Positions 9,259 through 18,551 of a stretch of DNA of 64,000 nucleotides are shown piece after piece. The notes below the pieces were generated by a model. That model was not told the DNA's origin. It made no database searches and worked only from the letters and a program-made list of their open reading frames with translations. Positions within the stretch are counted from its first letter, which is position 1. Each line of letters begins with the position of its first letter. Made by a program: the position numbers and the translations under genes. Source of the DNA: Castellaniella ginsengisoli (GTDB lineage: Bacteria; Pseudomonadota; Gammaproteobacteria; Burkholderiales; Burkholderiaceae_B); assembly GCF_039523235.1 (NCBI RefSeq), contig NZ_BAAAEX010000003.1; one strand, given 5' to 3'.

Positions 9259-12200
9259 CGGATCAGGGAAGTTCCAGTTTCGGCCAGCCTTCGGGTCTCG
9301 TCCTCCAGGCTGCGCAATTCATCGGCGTTCAGGCCGGACTCATGCCGGCCCACCACGCTGGCGATCAGATCGGCGGAGCCCGACGCCACGCCCGGATCAT
9401 CCTCGGCATCCCCCGTCAGCCGCTCGATGATGCGGGCGGTCACGCCCGACACGGTCGGTGCATCGTTCAACATCATCACCGGCAGTTGGATGCCGAAGCG
9501 CTGCTCCAGTCCCAGGGCCAGCTCCACCGCCATCAGGGAATCCATGCCCAGATCGTGCAGGGATTTGTGCGCTTCGATGCGTTCGGGTGCGATGGACAGG
9601 GTCTGGGCCACCTCGCCGATCACCCGTTCCTGCACGATGCGGATGATGGTGTCCGCGTCCTTGCCCTGGATCAGGATGCGAATGTCCTGGGTGTCGGCGG
9701 CGATGTCCTGACGGTTGCGGTTCAGCACGGAAAACCGGGCGCCATCGGCCGAAGGGAGCAGACGCGACAGGACGTTCCAGTCAAAATCCGCGACGATGGC
9801 ATGGGGGCTGTCCTGCGCCAGGAGGCGGCCCAGCGCGTCAAGCGCCCGGGCCGCGGTCAGCGGCGGGCGACCCAGGCGTTGCTCCAGACTGTCGCGCACG
9901 GCCTCATGGCGGGTCAGATATCCGGCGTCGCCGATCGGCCCCCAGGCGATGCAGGTGGCGGGCAGCCCCTGGCGATGACGCAGCGCGGCCAGGCTTTCCA
10001 GGCCGGCGTTGGCCGCGACATAGTTGCCTTGACCGGGATTGCCGATGGCGGTGGTGATCGAGGCATACAGCACGAAATGCCGGATCGGATCGGCCTGCGT
10101 GGCCTGGTGCAGATTCCAGGCGCCGGACAGCTTGGTCTCCAGCACGTCGCGCATGCTGTCCTCGTCCAGCCGGCTGATCAGGCGGTCATCGAACACGGCG
10201 GCCGCATGCACCACACCCCGCAAGGGCGGCAGCGTCCGGCGCATTTCACCGATCAGGGCTTGCACGGCTGCGGCATCGCGGATGTCGCAGGCGCGCGCAT
10301 GGGCCTGGGCGCCCAGGGCGGCCAGGTCATGGATCGCCTCGGCGGCGCCTGGAGTGTCCGCACCGCGCCGACCCAGCAGCACCAGGTGGCGCACGCCGCG
10401 CGCCGCCAGCCAGCGGGCGGTTTCCAGGCCGAAACCCGACAGCCCGCCAGTGACCATCCAGGTCTCGTCGGCGAGGAACGAAGCGACGGATTTGTCCGTC
10501 ATGGGCGACTCGACCCTGGGCCGGGCGTCGGCCAGGGCAACCACGATCTTGCCGATGTGGCGGGCCTGCTGCATGACGCGGAAGGCATCCACCACGCGAT
10601 CGGCCCCGAAGCGGCGATAGGGCAAGGGCGCGAGCGTCCCGTCCTCGAACAGCGCAATGATTTCGGCGAACAATCGCGCCGCCAGTGCGGGCCGACCGGT
10701 CATCAACTGGTCGGCGTCGATGCCGAAGTAGCTGATGTTGTTGCGCAGCGGCCGCAGACCCAGGGGCGTGTTTTCAAAGAAATCCCGCTTGCCCAGTTCC
10801 AGGAACCGGCCAAAGGGCTTGAGCACGTCCAGGCTGCGGCGCATCGCCTCGCCCGCCAGGGAATTCAGGACCACGTCCACGCCCTCGCCCCGCGTGACGG
10901 CGCGGATCTGATCGGCGAAGGCCAGGCTGCGGGAATCAAACACATGGTCGGCGCCCAGCAGCCGGACGAAATCGCGCTTTTCATCCGTGCCCGCCGTCGC
11001 GAAGATCTCGGCGCCCAGGTGGCGGGCGAGCTGAATGGCGGCGATCCCGACCCCGCCGGCCGCGCCATGGATCAGCACACGTTCGCCGGGCTGCAGATCG
11101 GCCAGCTGTTTCAGGGCGTAGTACACGGTCAGAAACACCGTGGGCACGGTGGCGGCCGCCTCGAAGGACCAGCCTTCGGGCAGGCGGGCCACGGCATCGG
11201 CCCGCGTCACCACATGGCTGGCGAAACAGGACGACCCGAACCCCATGACGGCATCGCCCGGCGCCAGATCGCGCACCCCGGCGCCCACCCGGCTGACCAC
11301 GCCGGAAAACTCCAGGCCCAGGCTGGCGCCGGCAAAACCGTTCTCCACCGCCTCGTCGGGCAACAGCCCCATCAAATACATCACGTCCCGGAAATTCAGG
11401 CCGGCCGCGCTGGTCTGGACTTCGACGGCCCGATCATCCAGCGCGCGCGCCTCGTCCCGCAGCCAGACCAGATTGCGCAGCTTGCCCGGCACATGGAAAT
11501 CGAGGCGGAAGCGGTCCGCAGGGTGAAGCGGTCCCGCCGGCTCGGGACGAGCCTCGCGCATCACCAGCACCTGGCGGCGATCGCCCTGCCAGAGGATCTC
11601 GTCTGCCCTGTCGGGGTGGCACAACTCACGGATCAGACGCGCCGCATCGCCGCCGCCCAGGTCGATCAAGGTGCAGTTCAGGGCGGGCGCCTCGTTCATC
11701 AGGACGCGGCCGAATCCCCACAGGGCGGCCTGGGCCGGGCTGGGGTCGGGGCCTTGCGCCGGATCGCCGCCCGGCGCCCCGCCCCGGGTGACGATCCACA
11801 GGCGTGGCGCAGTCTCATGGCGAATCCAAGCCTGCACGCGCCGCAACAGGGCGATCGCGGGAGCGGCCGCCTGGTCAGTGGTGTCACCCCAGCCGATCAG
11901 GGATACGCAATGCGTCCAGACACTGCCCTCTTCCGCCGCCTGCGACAGGGCGTCCCGCAGCGTGACCGAAGAGCCCTGAGCGGCCAGACTTTCCGACAGC
12001 GCCTGACCGAACGCCTGGCTGGCCTCATCGACCAGCAGCAGCCAGTCGCCGCCGGCTTCGGCCGGGAGATCCACTGGCGCATCCGTGTCCGGGCATTGCG
12101 CCAGCACCAGGTACGCGCCTTCGGCCAGATCTTCGGCAGCGGGCTCGCGCCAGACCGTGCCATGCATCAGCCCGGCTTCGTCCAGCAGCCGGCGCCAGGC

Positions 12201-15200
12201 GTCGGGTTGCCACAGCGGCGCCGCCGGGGCGGGCATGGGGCCGGATCCGGAAGCACTGATATCGGTCCGGGTATCCGCCCACCAGGCTGGATTCAGGCCC
12301 TCCACCAGGTGAGCGCTCCAGTCGGGATGGCGCTCGGCGATCACCAGCAGGCCACCGCCCGCCAATTGCCGGCGCGCCCTGTCCACCTCGGTGTACGGAT
12401 CGGCGAACAGATGCAGGCTATGGCGATAAATGATCAGATCGAATCGTTCGTCGCTCAGGCCCTCCCGGAGCGCCTGTTCGTCTTCACCCGTCCGCAGGAC
12501 GCGCACGGCCGGCTGATCCTGACATTCGGCCGCCTGCCGGTCGGCCAGTTCGGGATCCATGACCGCCAGGACATAATCGACCTGTTCCTCGGGCAGAACC
12601 TCCAGCAGCGTTTTGAACAACTGGCTGGGTGCGGCGGCCCATTCCAGTACCCGCAGGCGGCGCGCGGCGGGCAGTGTCCCCGCCAGAGACCGCAGCAGGG
12701 ACTCCAGCGCCAGGCGCACTCCCAGGTAGGTGGGGTCGTCCTGGTAGCGGCTTTCGGCCACGGCGGAATGGCGCAAGCGATCATGCAGCGACAGGGGATC
12801 CAGTTCCCCGCGCAACAAGGCTGGCAACTGGCGGCCCCAATGCCCCATCAGGGTCAGTTGCGGCAGATAGGCCGGGTGGTCGCGCAGCAGGTTTTGCCAC
12901 ACGTCGGCCGCCTGTGGCCACCCGGCATCCCGGGCCAAGGTCCAGCCGGTCCCTTCCGGGACCAGCAAGCCCTCATCCCGAAGGCGCGCGCCCAGCCAGC
13001 GGATCAGGGGGCTGGCATGCGGCGCGTCGAACAAGGCGACCCAATCGAGCGCGTGGGGCGGCTGCGCCAGTTGCTGGCAAGCCTCGAACGCAAAAGACAG
13101 CGCCAGAATTTCGGTCAGCGGCAAGGCCTCACGGAACCAGCGCCGACGCGCCTCCGATGGCGGCAGGCACCCGGACAAGGACGCGATCAGTCTGGAGAGC
13201 GCCGGAATCACGGCCCGCCGCTCGTCATGTGGGTGGACTTGCAGGCGCGGCACGATCCGCCAATGGCCCGCCGCCTTGCCCGCGCTCGGATTCAAGGCCG
13301 CGGCACGAAAGCGGCAGGCCTCGGCCACGGCCAGCGTCCCGCCTTGTCCATCCAGCAGTTCGCAATCCGCCAGCACGGAGCGCTGACCGCGCCGCCGCAG
13401 CCACACCCGCAAGCGCTGCGCCGGCCCGGACCGGCGTACGGTCAGCCGGCCCACGCGCACCGGCAGCATGGCCATGCCCCGTCCCGAAGGAGCCGCCTCC
13501 TGGAAAAAAGCGATCAGCGCCTGGAAGCAAAGGTCCAGCGCGCCCGGGTGCAGCACATAGTCCGTGGAGGTGGCCGGCGCCGGCAGTTCGAGCGTGGCGT
13601 CCAGGCGGTCGTCTTCGACCCGGATGGATCGCAGGCCCCGAAAGACGGGGCCGTAGTCCAGCCCCAGGCCGGCCGCCAGCGCGTAATGCGTGTCGTGATC
13701 GACCACGCGGCGCACTTCGCCGGGCGCGGCCGGGTCCGTTTCGGGCCATGCCCCGGTACTTTCCAGCAAACGCCCGGCCGCATGCGGCGTCCATTCATCG
13801 TGGCTCAGGCGCTGACGGCTCTGGATCATGAATCCGCCATCGCGCGGCTGAATCGTCAGCCGCAGGCTGCGGGCATGGTCGCCGTCGAAGACCATCGGCG
13901 CCAGGATTTCCAGCGATTCCACCACGGGTGTCCCGCCCCGCCAGGCCCGGCCGGCGGCCAGCGCCATTTCGGCATAGGCCGCGCCTGGAAACACGATGGC
14001 GCCGCCCACCCGATGATCGGCCAGCCAGGGAAGCACCAGCGTATCCAGTGTGTTTTCCCAGGCCGCCTCGGCATCGGGCAGACGCCAGCCCAACAGCGGA
14101 TGTTCGCGGCGCCGCTGGATGGCCAGCAGGCTCTCGCTGGTCTGAGGATGCCAGTGCCGTTCGCGCTGCCAGGGATAATTCGGCAACCGTACGCGCGGGC
14201 GGACCGCTTGAAAACGGGATTGCAGCAACGCCGGGCCGGACAGCAGCAGGCACCGTCCGATGGCGTCCCGGATTGAGCGCATGCCGTCGTCCTGGCGGCG
14301 CAGCACGCCGAGCACCCGGCCCTGGATCGAGAGGGTGGTCAGTGTTTCGGTGACATAGCGCTGCAGGATCGCGTGCGGGCCGATTTCAAGAAAAACCCGG
14401 CAACCCTGATCGGCCAGACCACGGATGGCGGCCTGGAACCGGACAGGCTCGCGGATGTTGCGCCACCAGTAGTGCGCATCCAGGCGCACATCCGCAAGCG
14501 CGTCTCCTGTGACGGTGGAGACAAAGACCGCGGACTGCGGCGCCCGGGGTTCCAGGCCTTCCAGCTTGCGTAATACCGGTTCACGGATGGCGTCCATGCA
14601 AGGGCTGTGGAATGCGTAATCCAGGTCCAGCAAACGGAAAAACACACCTGGCGGCAGATGCGACTCCAGATGCAGCAGGCTTTCCAGATCGCCCGACAAG
14701 GTCAGGTTGGCTGGACTGTTGTAGCCTGCGATGGCCACGCGTCCGGACAGATCGAGATCGGCCAGCAAGGCCGAAAGCGCATCGGCCAACAAGGCCACGG
14801 CGGCCATGCGGCCATGCCCGCGCGTCAGGCCCTGGGCCTGGCTGCGGGCGCAGATCACCCGGGCAGCCTGATCAAGGCTGAGCGCACCGCAAGCCCAGGC
14901 CGCCGCGATTTCCCCCACGCTGTGGCCGGCGACAGCGGTCGGCTCGATGCCCTGTTCGCGCAGCAGCGAGGTGAGAGCCACCTGAAGGGCGAACAGCAAA
15001 GGCTGGGCAACGGTGGGGTCATCCAGGCGCGATGCCTCGGCGGACGCGCGCAGTTCGTCCAGCACGGAAAAACCGGCCAGCGGCCGCAACAGCGCATCCA
15101 GTTCGCCCAGAACGGCAGCGAACCGGGGGGATTCTTCCAGCAGCCGGCACCCCATGCCCTGCCACTGGGCGCCATTGCCCGAATACACAAACGCAATGCC

Positions 15201-16883
15201 GCCGGGTTCGGGCAACCGGTCTTCCGTCAGGACGGCTTCGGGATCATCGCCCTGAGCGAAAGCGCGCAGCCGATCAACCGCGTCGGCGAACGATTCAGGC
15301 TGCAGGATCAGCGCCTTGTCCAGCCGATCGCGCTGAAAAGCCGCGCCCTGGGCGATCGCCTCGTAGGCATCCGGCCCTTGACGGGTCAGTTGGTGCGCAT
15401 AGGCGTCCGCGAGCGCCGCCAGGGCCGGGGCGCTGCGCGCCGACAGCACCAGAGGCGGCAGGCCGAAAGCGGCCACATCCTGTGAATTCTGCCGGCGAGA
15501 AGCCACCTCGACAGCCACCGGCCGGACTGCGGCCGGCGCAGGCCCCTGCAGCAGGACATGCGCGTTCGCGCCACCGAAGCCAAAGGAATTCACCCCCGCG
15601 ATCAAGGGCCGGCCTGTTTCCGGAAAAGCGCGCCGCGCCGTGGGCACTGCCAGATTCAAGGCCTGGAAATCGATCTGCGGGTTGGGTTTTTCCAGATGCA
15701 GGGTTCCGGGCAGGGCGCGATGTTTCAAGGCCAGCACGGCCTTGATCAGCCCCGCCATCCCCGAGGCCGCCTCCAGATGCCCCATATTGGATTTCACCGA
15801 ACCGATGGGCAGCGGCCCGGCGTGTGCCAGGCCATAGACCTGGCCGATGGCCTCGGCCTCGACGGGGTCGCCCACGACGGTTCCTGTGCCGTGCGCCTCG
15901 ATGAAGTCCACATCGCCGGCCGCCAGACCGCTGCGCGACAGGACTTCGCGCATCAATTCGGCCTGCCCAGGCGCGCTGGGAATGGTGATGCCGGTCTTGC
16001 GCGATCCATCCGCGTTTACGCCGCTGGCCAGGATGACGGCCTGAATGTCGTCTCCGTCGGCCAGCGCCTGTTCATAAGGCTTCAACAGCAGGACCGCCCC
16101 GCCCTCGGCCCGGACATAGCCGTCCCCCGACGCATCGAAGGGGCGGCAGCGCCCCGTGGCGGACAGCATCGACGCCTTGGTGAAGCCCACGAAAGGATAC
16201 GGGTGCAGCAGCAGATTGACCCCGCCCACCAGCGCGCGGGACGCCTCGCCCGTCTGGATGGCGCGGCAGGCGTGATGCAGGGCCACCAGCGATGAAGAGC
16301 AGGCGGTATCCACCGCCAATGACGGGCCATGCAGGTCGTAGAGATAGGACAGGCGGTTGGCGGCCACGCTGAGCGTGTTGCCGGTCATGGAGTTCGATGA
16401 CAGGCTGGCCAGATCGTCCAGGCCCCGGGTGCCATAGTCCAGAGCGGCGATGCCGACATAGACGGCGCAATCCGAGCCGGCCAGAGACGACGGAGGAATG
16501 CCCGCGTTTTCCATGGCCTCCCAGGACAGCTCCAGCAGCAGGCGCTGCTGGGGGTCGAGCCAGGCGGCCTCGCGCGGAGAAATGCCGAAGAACGCGGCAT
16601 CGAACGCATCGATGCGCGACAGCACCCCGGCCGAAAACGTGATGCTGCGGCCGGGCTCGGAACGCCTGGCGTGCCGCAGCTCGGCGGTGGCCCAACGATC
16701 CGGCGGAATCTCGGTGACCAGATCGCGCCCATTCATCAATGCGGACCAGAATCCGGCCTCGTCGCTGCAATCGCCCGGAAAACGGAACGCCATACCGACC
16801 AGGGCGATGGCGCCCGACGCCGGGCAGGCCTCTGCGCGACCGGCTTTCCGCAGGGCTTTTTTCTGACTTTTCTGGACTGGCAA
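9255..16883 (-). CDS. Type I polyketide synthase, one highly reducing module (KS-AT-DH-MT*-ER-KR-ACP)
   Basis: 2,542 residues. KS has Cys195 (DTACSSS), His331 (EAHGTGT) and His369 (NMGHLEA). AT has Ser655 in GHSVGE and a YAFHS specificity motif. DH has His957 (HRVGGAIVFP). A region near residues 1400-1600 resembles the C-methyltransferase fold but lacks a clear glycine-rich SAM loop. ER binds NADPH through HGAAGGVGIAA (about 1940). KR has TGGLSGFG (about 2143) and Tyr2288 (GQGNYVAANAG). ACP carries phosphopantetheine Ser2449 (LGMDSLMAVEL). No thioesterase is present. The start is TTG 16883 with a GAGGAA ribosome site. A fully reducing, probably iterative enzyme making a saturated chain is inferred. 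It is the first gene of the capsule-type operon. Confidence 0.95.
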   Translation of the reverse strand: MPVQKSQKKALRKAGRAEACPASGAIALVGMAFRFPGDCSDEAGFWSALMNGRDLVTEIPPDRWATAELRHARRSEPGRSITFSAGVLSRIDAFDAAFFGISPREAAWLDPQQRLLLELSWEAMENAGIPPSSLAGSDCAVYVGIAALDYGTRGLDDLASLSSNSMTGNTLSVAANRLSYLYDLHGPSLAVDTACSSSLVALHHACRAIQTGEASRALVGGVNLLLHPYPFVGFTKASMLSATGRCRPFDASGDGYVRAEGGAVLLLKPYEQALADGDDIQAVILASGVNADGSRKTGITIPSAPGQAELMREVLSRSGLAAGDVDFIEAHGTGTVVGDPVEAEAIGQVYGLAHAGPLPIGSVKSNMGHLEAASGMAGLIKAVLALKHRALPGTLHLEKPNPQIDFQALNLAVPTARRAFPETGRPLIAGVNSFGFGGANAHVLLQGPAPAAVRPVAVEVASRRQNSQDVAAFGLPPLVLSARSAPALAALADAYAHQLTRQGPDAYEAIAQGAAFQRDRLDKALILQPESFADAVDRLRAFAQGDDPEAVLTEDRLPEPGGIAFVYSGNGAQWQGMGCRLLEESPRFAAVLGELDALLRPLAGFSVLDELRASAEASRLDDPTVAQPLLFALQVALTSLLREQGIEPTAVAGHSVGEIAAAWACGALSLDQAARVICARSQAQGLTRGHGRMAAVALLADALSALLADLDLSGRVAIAGYNSPANLTLSGDLESLLHLESHLPPGVFFRLLDLDYAFHSPCMDAIREPVLRKLEGLEPRAPQSAVFVSTVTGDALADVRLDAHYWWRNIREPVRFQAAIRGLADQGCRVFLEIGPHAILQRYVTETLTTLSIQGRVLGVLRRQDDGMRSIRDAIGRCLLLSGPALLQSRFQAVRPRVRLPNYPWQRERHWHPQTSESLLAIQRRREHPLLGWRLPDAEAAWENTLDTLVLPWLADHRVGGAIVFPGAAYAEMALAAGRAWRGGTPVVESLEILAPMVFDGDHARSLRLTIQPRDGGFMIQSRQRLSHDEWTPHAAGRLLESTGAWPETDPAAPGEVRRVVDHDTHYALAAGLGLDYGPVFRGLRSIRVEDDRLDATLELPAPATSTDYVLHPGALDLCFQALIAFFQEAAPSGRGMAMLPVRVGRLTVRRSGPAQRLRVWLRRRGQRSVLADCELLDGQGGTLAVAEACRFRAAALNPSAGKAAGHWRIVPRLQVHPHDERRAVIPALSRLIASLSGCLPPSEARRRWFREALPLTEILALSFAFEACQQLAQPPHALDWVALFDAPHASPLIRWLGARLRDEGLLVPEGTGWTLARDAGWPQAADVWQNLLRDHPAYLPQLTLMGHWGRQLPALLRGELDPLSLHDRLRHSAVAESRYQDDPTYLGVRLALESLLRSLAGTLPAARRLRVLEWAAAPSQLFKTLLEVLPEEQVDYVLAVMDPELADRQAAECQDQPAVRVLRTGEDEQALREGLSDERFDLIIYRHSLHLFADPYTEVDRARRQLAGGGLLVIAERHPDWSAHLVEGLNPAWWADTRTDISASGSGPMPAPAAPLWQPDAWRRLLDEAGLMHGTVWREPAAEDLAEGAYLVLAQCPDTDAPVDLPAEAGGDWLLLVDEASQAFGQALSESLAAQGSSVTLRDALSQAAEEGSVWTHCVSLIGWGDTTDQAAAPAIALLRRVQAWIRHETAPRLWIVTRGGAPGGDPAQGPDPSPAQAALWGFGRVLMNEAPALNCTLIDLGGGDAARLIRELCHPDRADEILWQGDRRQVLVMREARPEPAGPLHPADRFRLDFHVPGKLRNLVWLRDEARALDDRAVEVQTSAAGLNFRDVMYLMGLLPDEAVENGFAGASLGLEFSGVVSRVGAGVRDLAPGDAVMGFGSSCFASHVVTRADAVARLPEGWSFEAAATVPTVFLTVYYALKQLADLQPGERVLIHGAAGGVGIAAIQLARHLGAEIFATAGTDEKRDFVRLLGADHVFDSRSLAFADQIRAVTRGEGVDVVLNSLAGEAMRRSLDVLKPFGRFLELGKRDFFENTPLGLRPLRNNISYFGIDADQLMTGRPALAARLFAEIIALFEDGTLAPLPYRRFGADRVVDAFRVMQQARHIGKIVVALADARPRVESPMTDKSVASFLADETWMVTGGLSGFGLETARWLAARGVRHLVLLGRRGADTPGAAEAIHDLAALGAQAHARACDIRDAAAVQALIGEMRRTLPPLRGVVHAAAVFDDRLISRLDEDSMRDVLETKLSGAWNLHQATQADPIRHFVLYASITTAIGNPGQGNYVAANAGLESLAALRHRQGLPATCIAWGPIGDAGYLTRHEAVRDSLEQRLGRPPLTAARALDALGRLLAQDSPHAIVADFDWNVLSRLLPSADGARFSVLNRNRQDIAADTQDIRILIQGKDADTIIRIVQERVIGEVAQTLSIAPERIEAHKSLHDLGMDSLMAVELALGLEQRFGIQLPVMMLNDAPTVSGVTARIIERLTGDAEDDPGVASGSADLIASVVGRHESGLNADELRSLEDETRRLAETGTSLIR

Positions 16884-16974
16884 ACAGCTTCCTCAACAGC
16901 TTTTGTTGTGTTTGTTACTTTTTGGCACGCTACCGCCGTGCCGTGACACGATCGGCAGGCGCTGGCCGGCATTG

Positions 16975-17007
16975 TATTACATCAGTAATATGATCAACCA
17001 CGATCAA
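16975..17007. promoter_or_regulatory. Inverted repeat plus tandem GATCAA motifs between the PKS and P450 genes
   Basis: TATTAC-ATCA-GTAATA is a perfect 6-bp inverted repeat at 16975-16990. Two GATCAA copies follow at 16992-16997 and 17002-17007, ten base pairs apart. The site lies about 90 bp upstream of the PKS start and 205 bp upstream of the P450 start. It looks like an operator, but no regulator can be assigned. Confidence 0.35.
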
Positions 17008-17040
17008 GGTAAGATGCTTATAGGCAAAAGACAGGAACCA

Positions 17041-17060
17041 CCGCATCGCGGACGATGCGG
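17041..17060. repeat. 8-bp perfect stem-loop in the PKS/P450 intergenic region
   Basis: CCGCATCG-CGGA-CGATGCGG forms a perfect hairpin. The remainder of the 329-bp gap (16884-17212) is A+T-rich for this region and should hold both divergent promoters; I saw no convincing sigma-70 pair. Confidence 0.4.
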
Positions 17061-17212
17061 ACCACGTAAAAATCTCTACAGATTGAGAAAAGTCAAATCC
17101 ATGGGAGATAAAGCCAGGTTTCACGGACGGATGGCGACACCCAGGGTTTACCCGGTGTTACAGTCAAAAAGACCTGATAAACACCGCCCGTCCGACTCTC
17201 CAAAGAACCGCC

Positions 17213-18367
17213 ATGACCGCACCCCAGGACTGGGACCCTCGCGCCCCGGAAGTTCTCGCAGATCCGATTGCCGCCTATGACCGCATGCGCGGCCGCTGTC
17301 CGGTGGCCCACAGCGACTACCTGCACCATTCCGTGTTCCGTCACGCCGATGTGATGCGGATCCTGCTGGACCACAAAACGTTCAGCAGCCAGGCGTCCCG
17401 CCACGTCTCCGTACCCAACAGCATGGATCCCCCCGAGCACACGGCGTACCGCCGGCTGATCGAGCCCTACTTCGGCCCGGACCGCATGGCAGCCTTCGAG
17501 CCGGTCTGCCGCCGCCTGTGCGCAGAGCTGGTCGCCGCGCTGCCCCGCGACGAGCGCGTCGAGATCATGTTCGGTCTGGCGCATCCCTTCGCCCTGCGCA
17601 TGCAGTGCGCCTTCCTGGGCTGGCCCGACAGCCTGCACGAGCCTCTGCGGCAATGGATCCATAAAAAGAACGTCGCGACGCTTTCGGGCGATCTCCATGC
17701 CATCGCGGCCGTGGCCACTGAATTCGACGAGACCATCCGCGCCCTGTTGAAGACCCGCCGCGACGCCGGTGACCAGGCGCCCGACGACGTCACCACGCAA
17801 CTGATGCGCGAAACCGTGAACGGCCGGCCCCTGGCCGAGGACGAGATCGTCAGCATCCTGCGCAACTGGACCGTCGGCGAACTGGGCACCATGGCCTCCA
17901 GCGTCGGCATCATCGCCCACTACCTGGCCACCCACCCCGACCTGCAAAACCGCCTGCGCCGCCATCCCGAGCTGGTCCGCCCCGCCAACGACGAAATCCT
18001 GCGCATCCACGCGCCGCTGATCGCCAACCGCCGTGCCACCACCTGTCCGGTCCGGCTCGGCGGCACCCAGATTCCGGCCGGCGAACGGGTCACGCTGATC
18101 TGGGCCTCGGCCAACCGCGACGAGGCCGTCTTCGGCGACCCGGACGAATTCCGCCTGGACCGCGACCCGTCCCTGAACCTGCTCTACGGCGCCGGCATCC
18201 ACGCCTGTCCGGGCGCGCCGCTGGCGCGGCTGGAAATCGAAGCCATGATCCAGGCCCTGCTGGCGGGCACGCGCGCCCTGGAACCCATCGAAGACCAGCC
18301 GCCCATGCCGGCCATCTACCCGGCCAGCGGCTACCGCCAGGCAATGTTGCAACTGCGCCACGACTGA
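17213..18367 (+). CDS. Cytochrome P450
   Basis: A 384-residue soluble bacterial P450. It has the K-helix ExxR (EILR) and the heme-binding loop YGAGIHACPGAPLAR with Cys332 as axial ligand. The HR/DPPEHTAYRRL segment near residue 70 is the usual C-helix 'D-P-P-x-H' motif. The I-helix is odd: where most P450s have AGxETT/DTT, this one reads VGELGTMASS, so the acid-alcohol pair used in O2 activation appears replaced. No ferredoxin gene is adjacent. It is divergent from the PKS and could act on its lipid product, but that is speculation. Confidence 0.92.
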   Translation: MTAPQDWDPRAPEVLADPIAAYDRMRGRCPVAHSDYLHHSVFRHADVMRILLDHKTFSSQASRHVSVPNSMDPPEHTAYRRLIEPYFGPDRMAAFEPVCRRLCAELVAALPRDERVEIMFGLAHPFALRMQCAFLGWPDSLHEPLRQWIHKKNVATLSGDLHAIAAVATEFDETIRALLKTRRDAGDQAPDDVTTQLMRETVNGRPLAEDEIVSILRNWTVGELGTMASSVGIIAHYLATHPDLQNRLRRHPELVRPANDEILRIHAPLIANRRATTCPVRLGGTQIPAGERVTLIWASANRDEAVFGDPDEFRLDRDPSLNLLYGAGIHACPGAPLARLEIEAMIQALLAGTRALEPIEDQPPMPAIYPASGYRQAMLQLRHD

Positions 18368-18378
18368 AGCGCCGGCAT

Positions 18379-18408
18379 GCGGCGGGCCCGCCCCGACCCG
18401 CCGCTTTT
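18379..18408 (+). terminator. Intrinsic terminator after the P450 gene
   Basis: GCGGCGGG pairs with CCCGCCGC across a 10-nt loop and is followed by TTTT, 11 bases after the P450 stop. Confidence 0.7.
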
Positions 18409-18551
18409 CGTGGCGAAGAAAGGACACCGCATAAGCTCATCACGGATTTCCATACGAAGCCGCCGTTATATCCGGCGCGGCAAGACTACAATTCAGGCAT
18501 GAACCATCCGGGGTGCGCAGCGCCCCGCCTTGCCGAAGAGACTTGCCAGCC

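Noticed and set aside
9342..14276. 1,644-codon open frame on the plus strand opposite the PKS
   Set aside because: Gln/Arg/His/Gly-rich translation with no domain; it is the G+C-driven mirror of the PKS frame, which has every catalytic motif.
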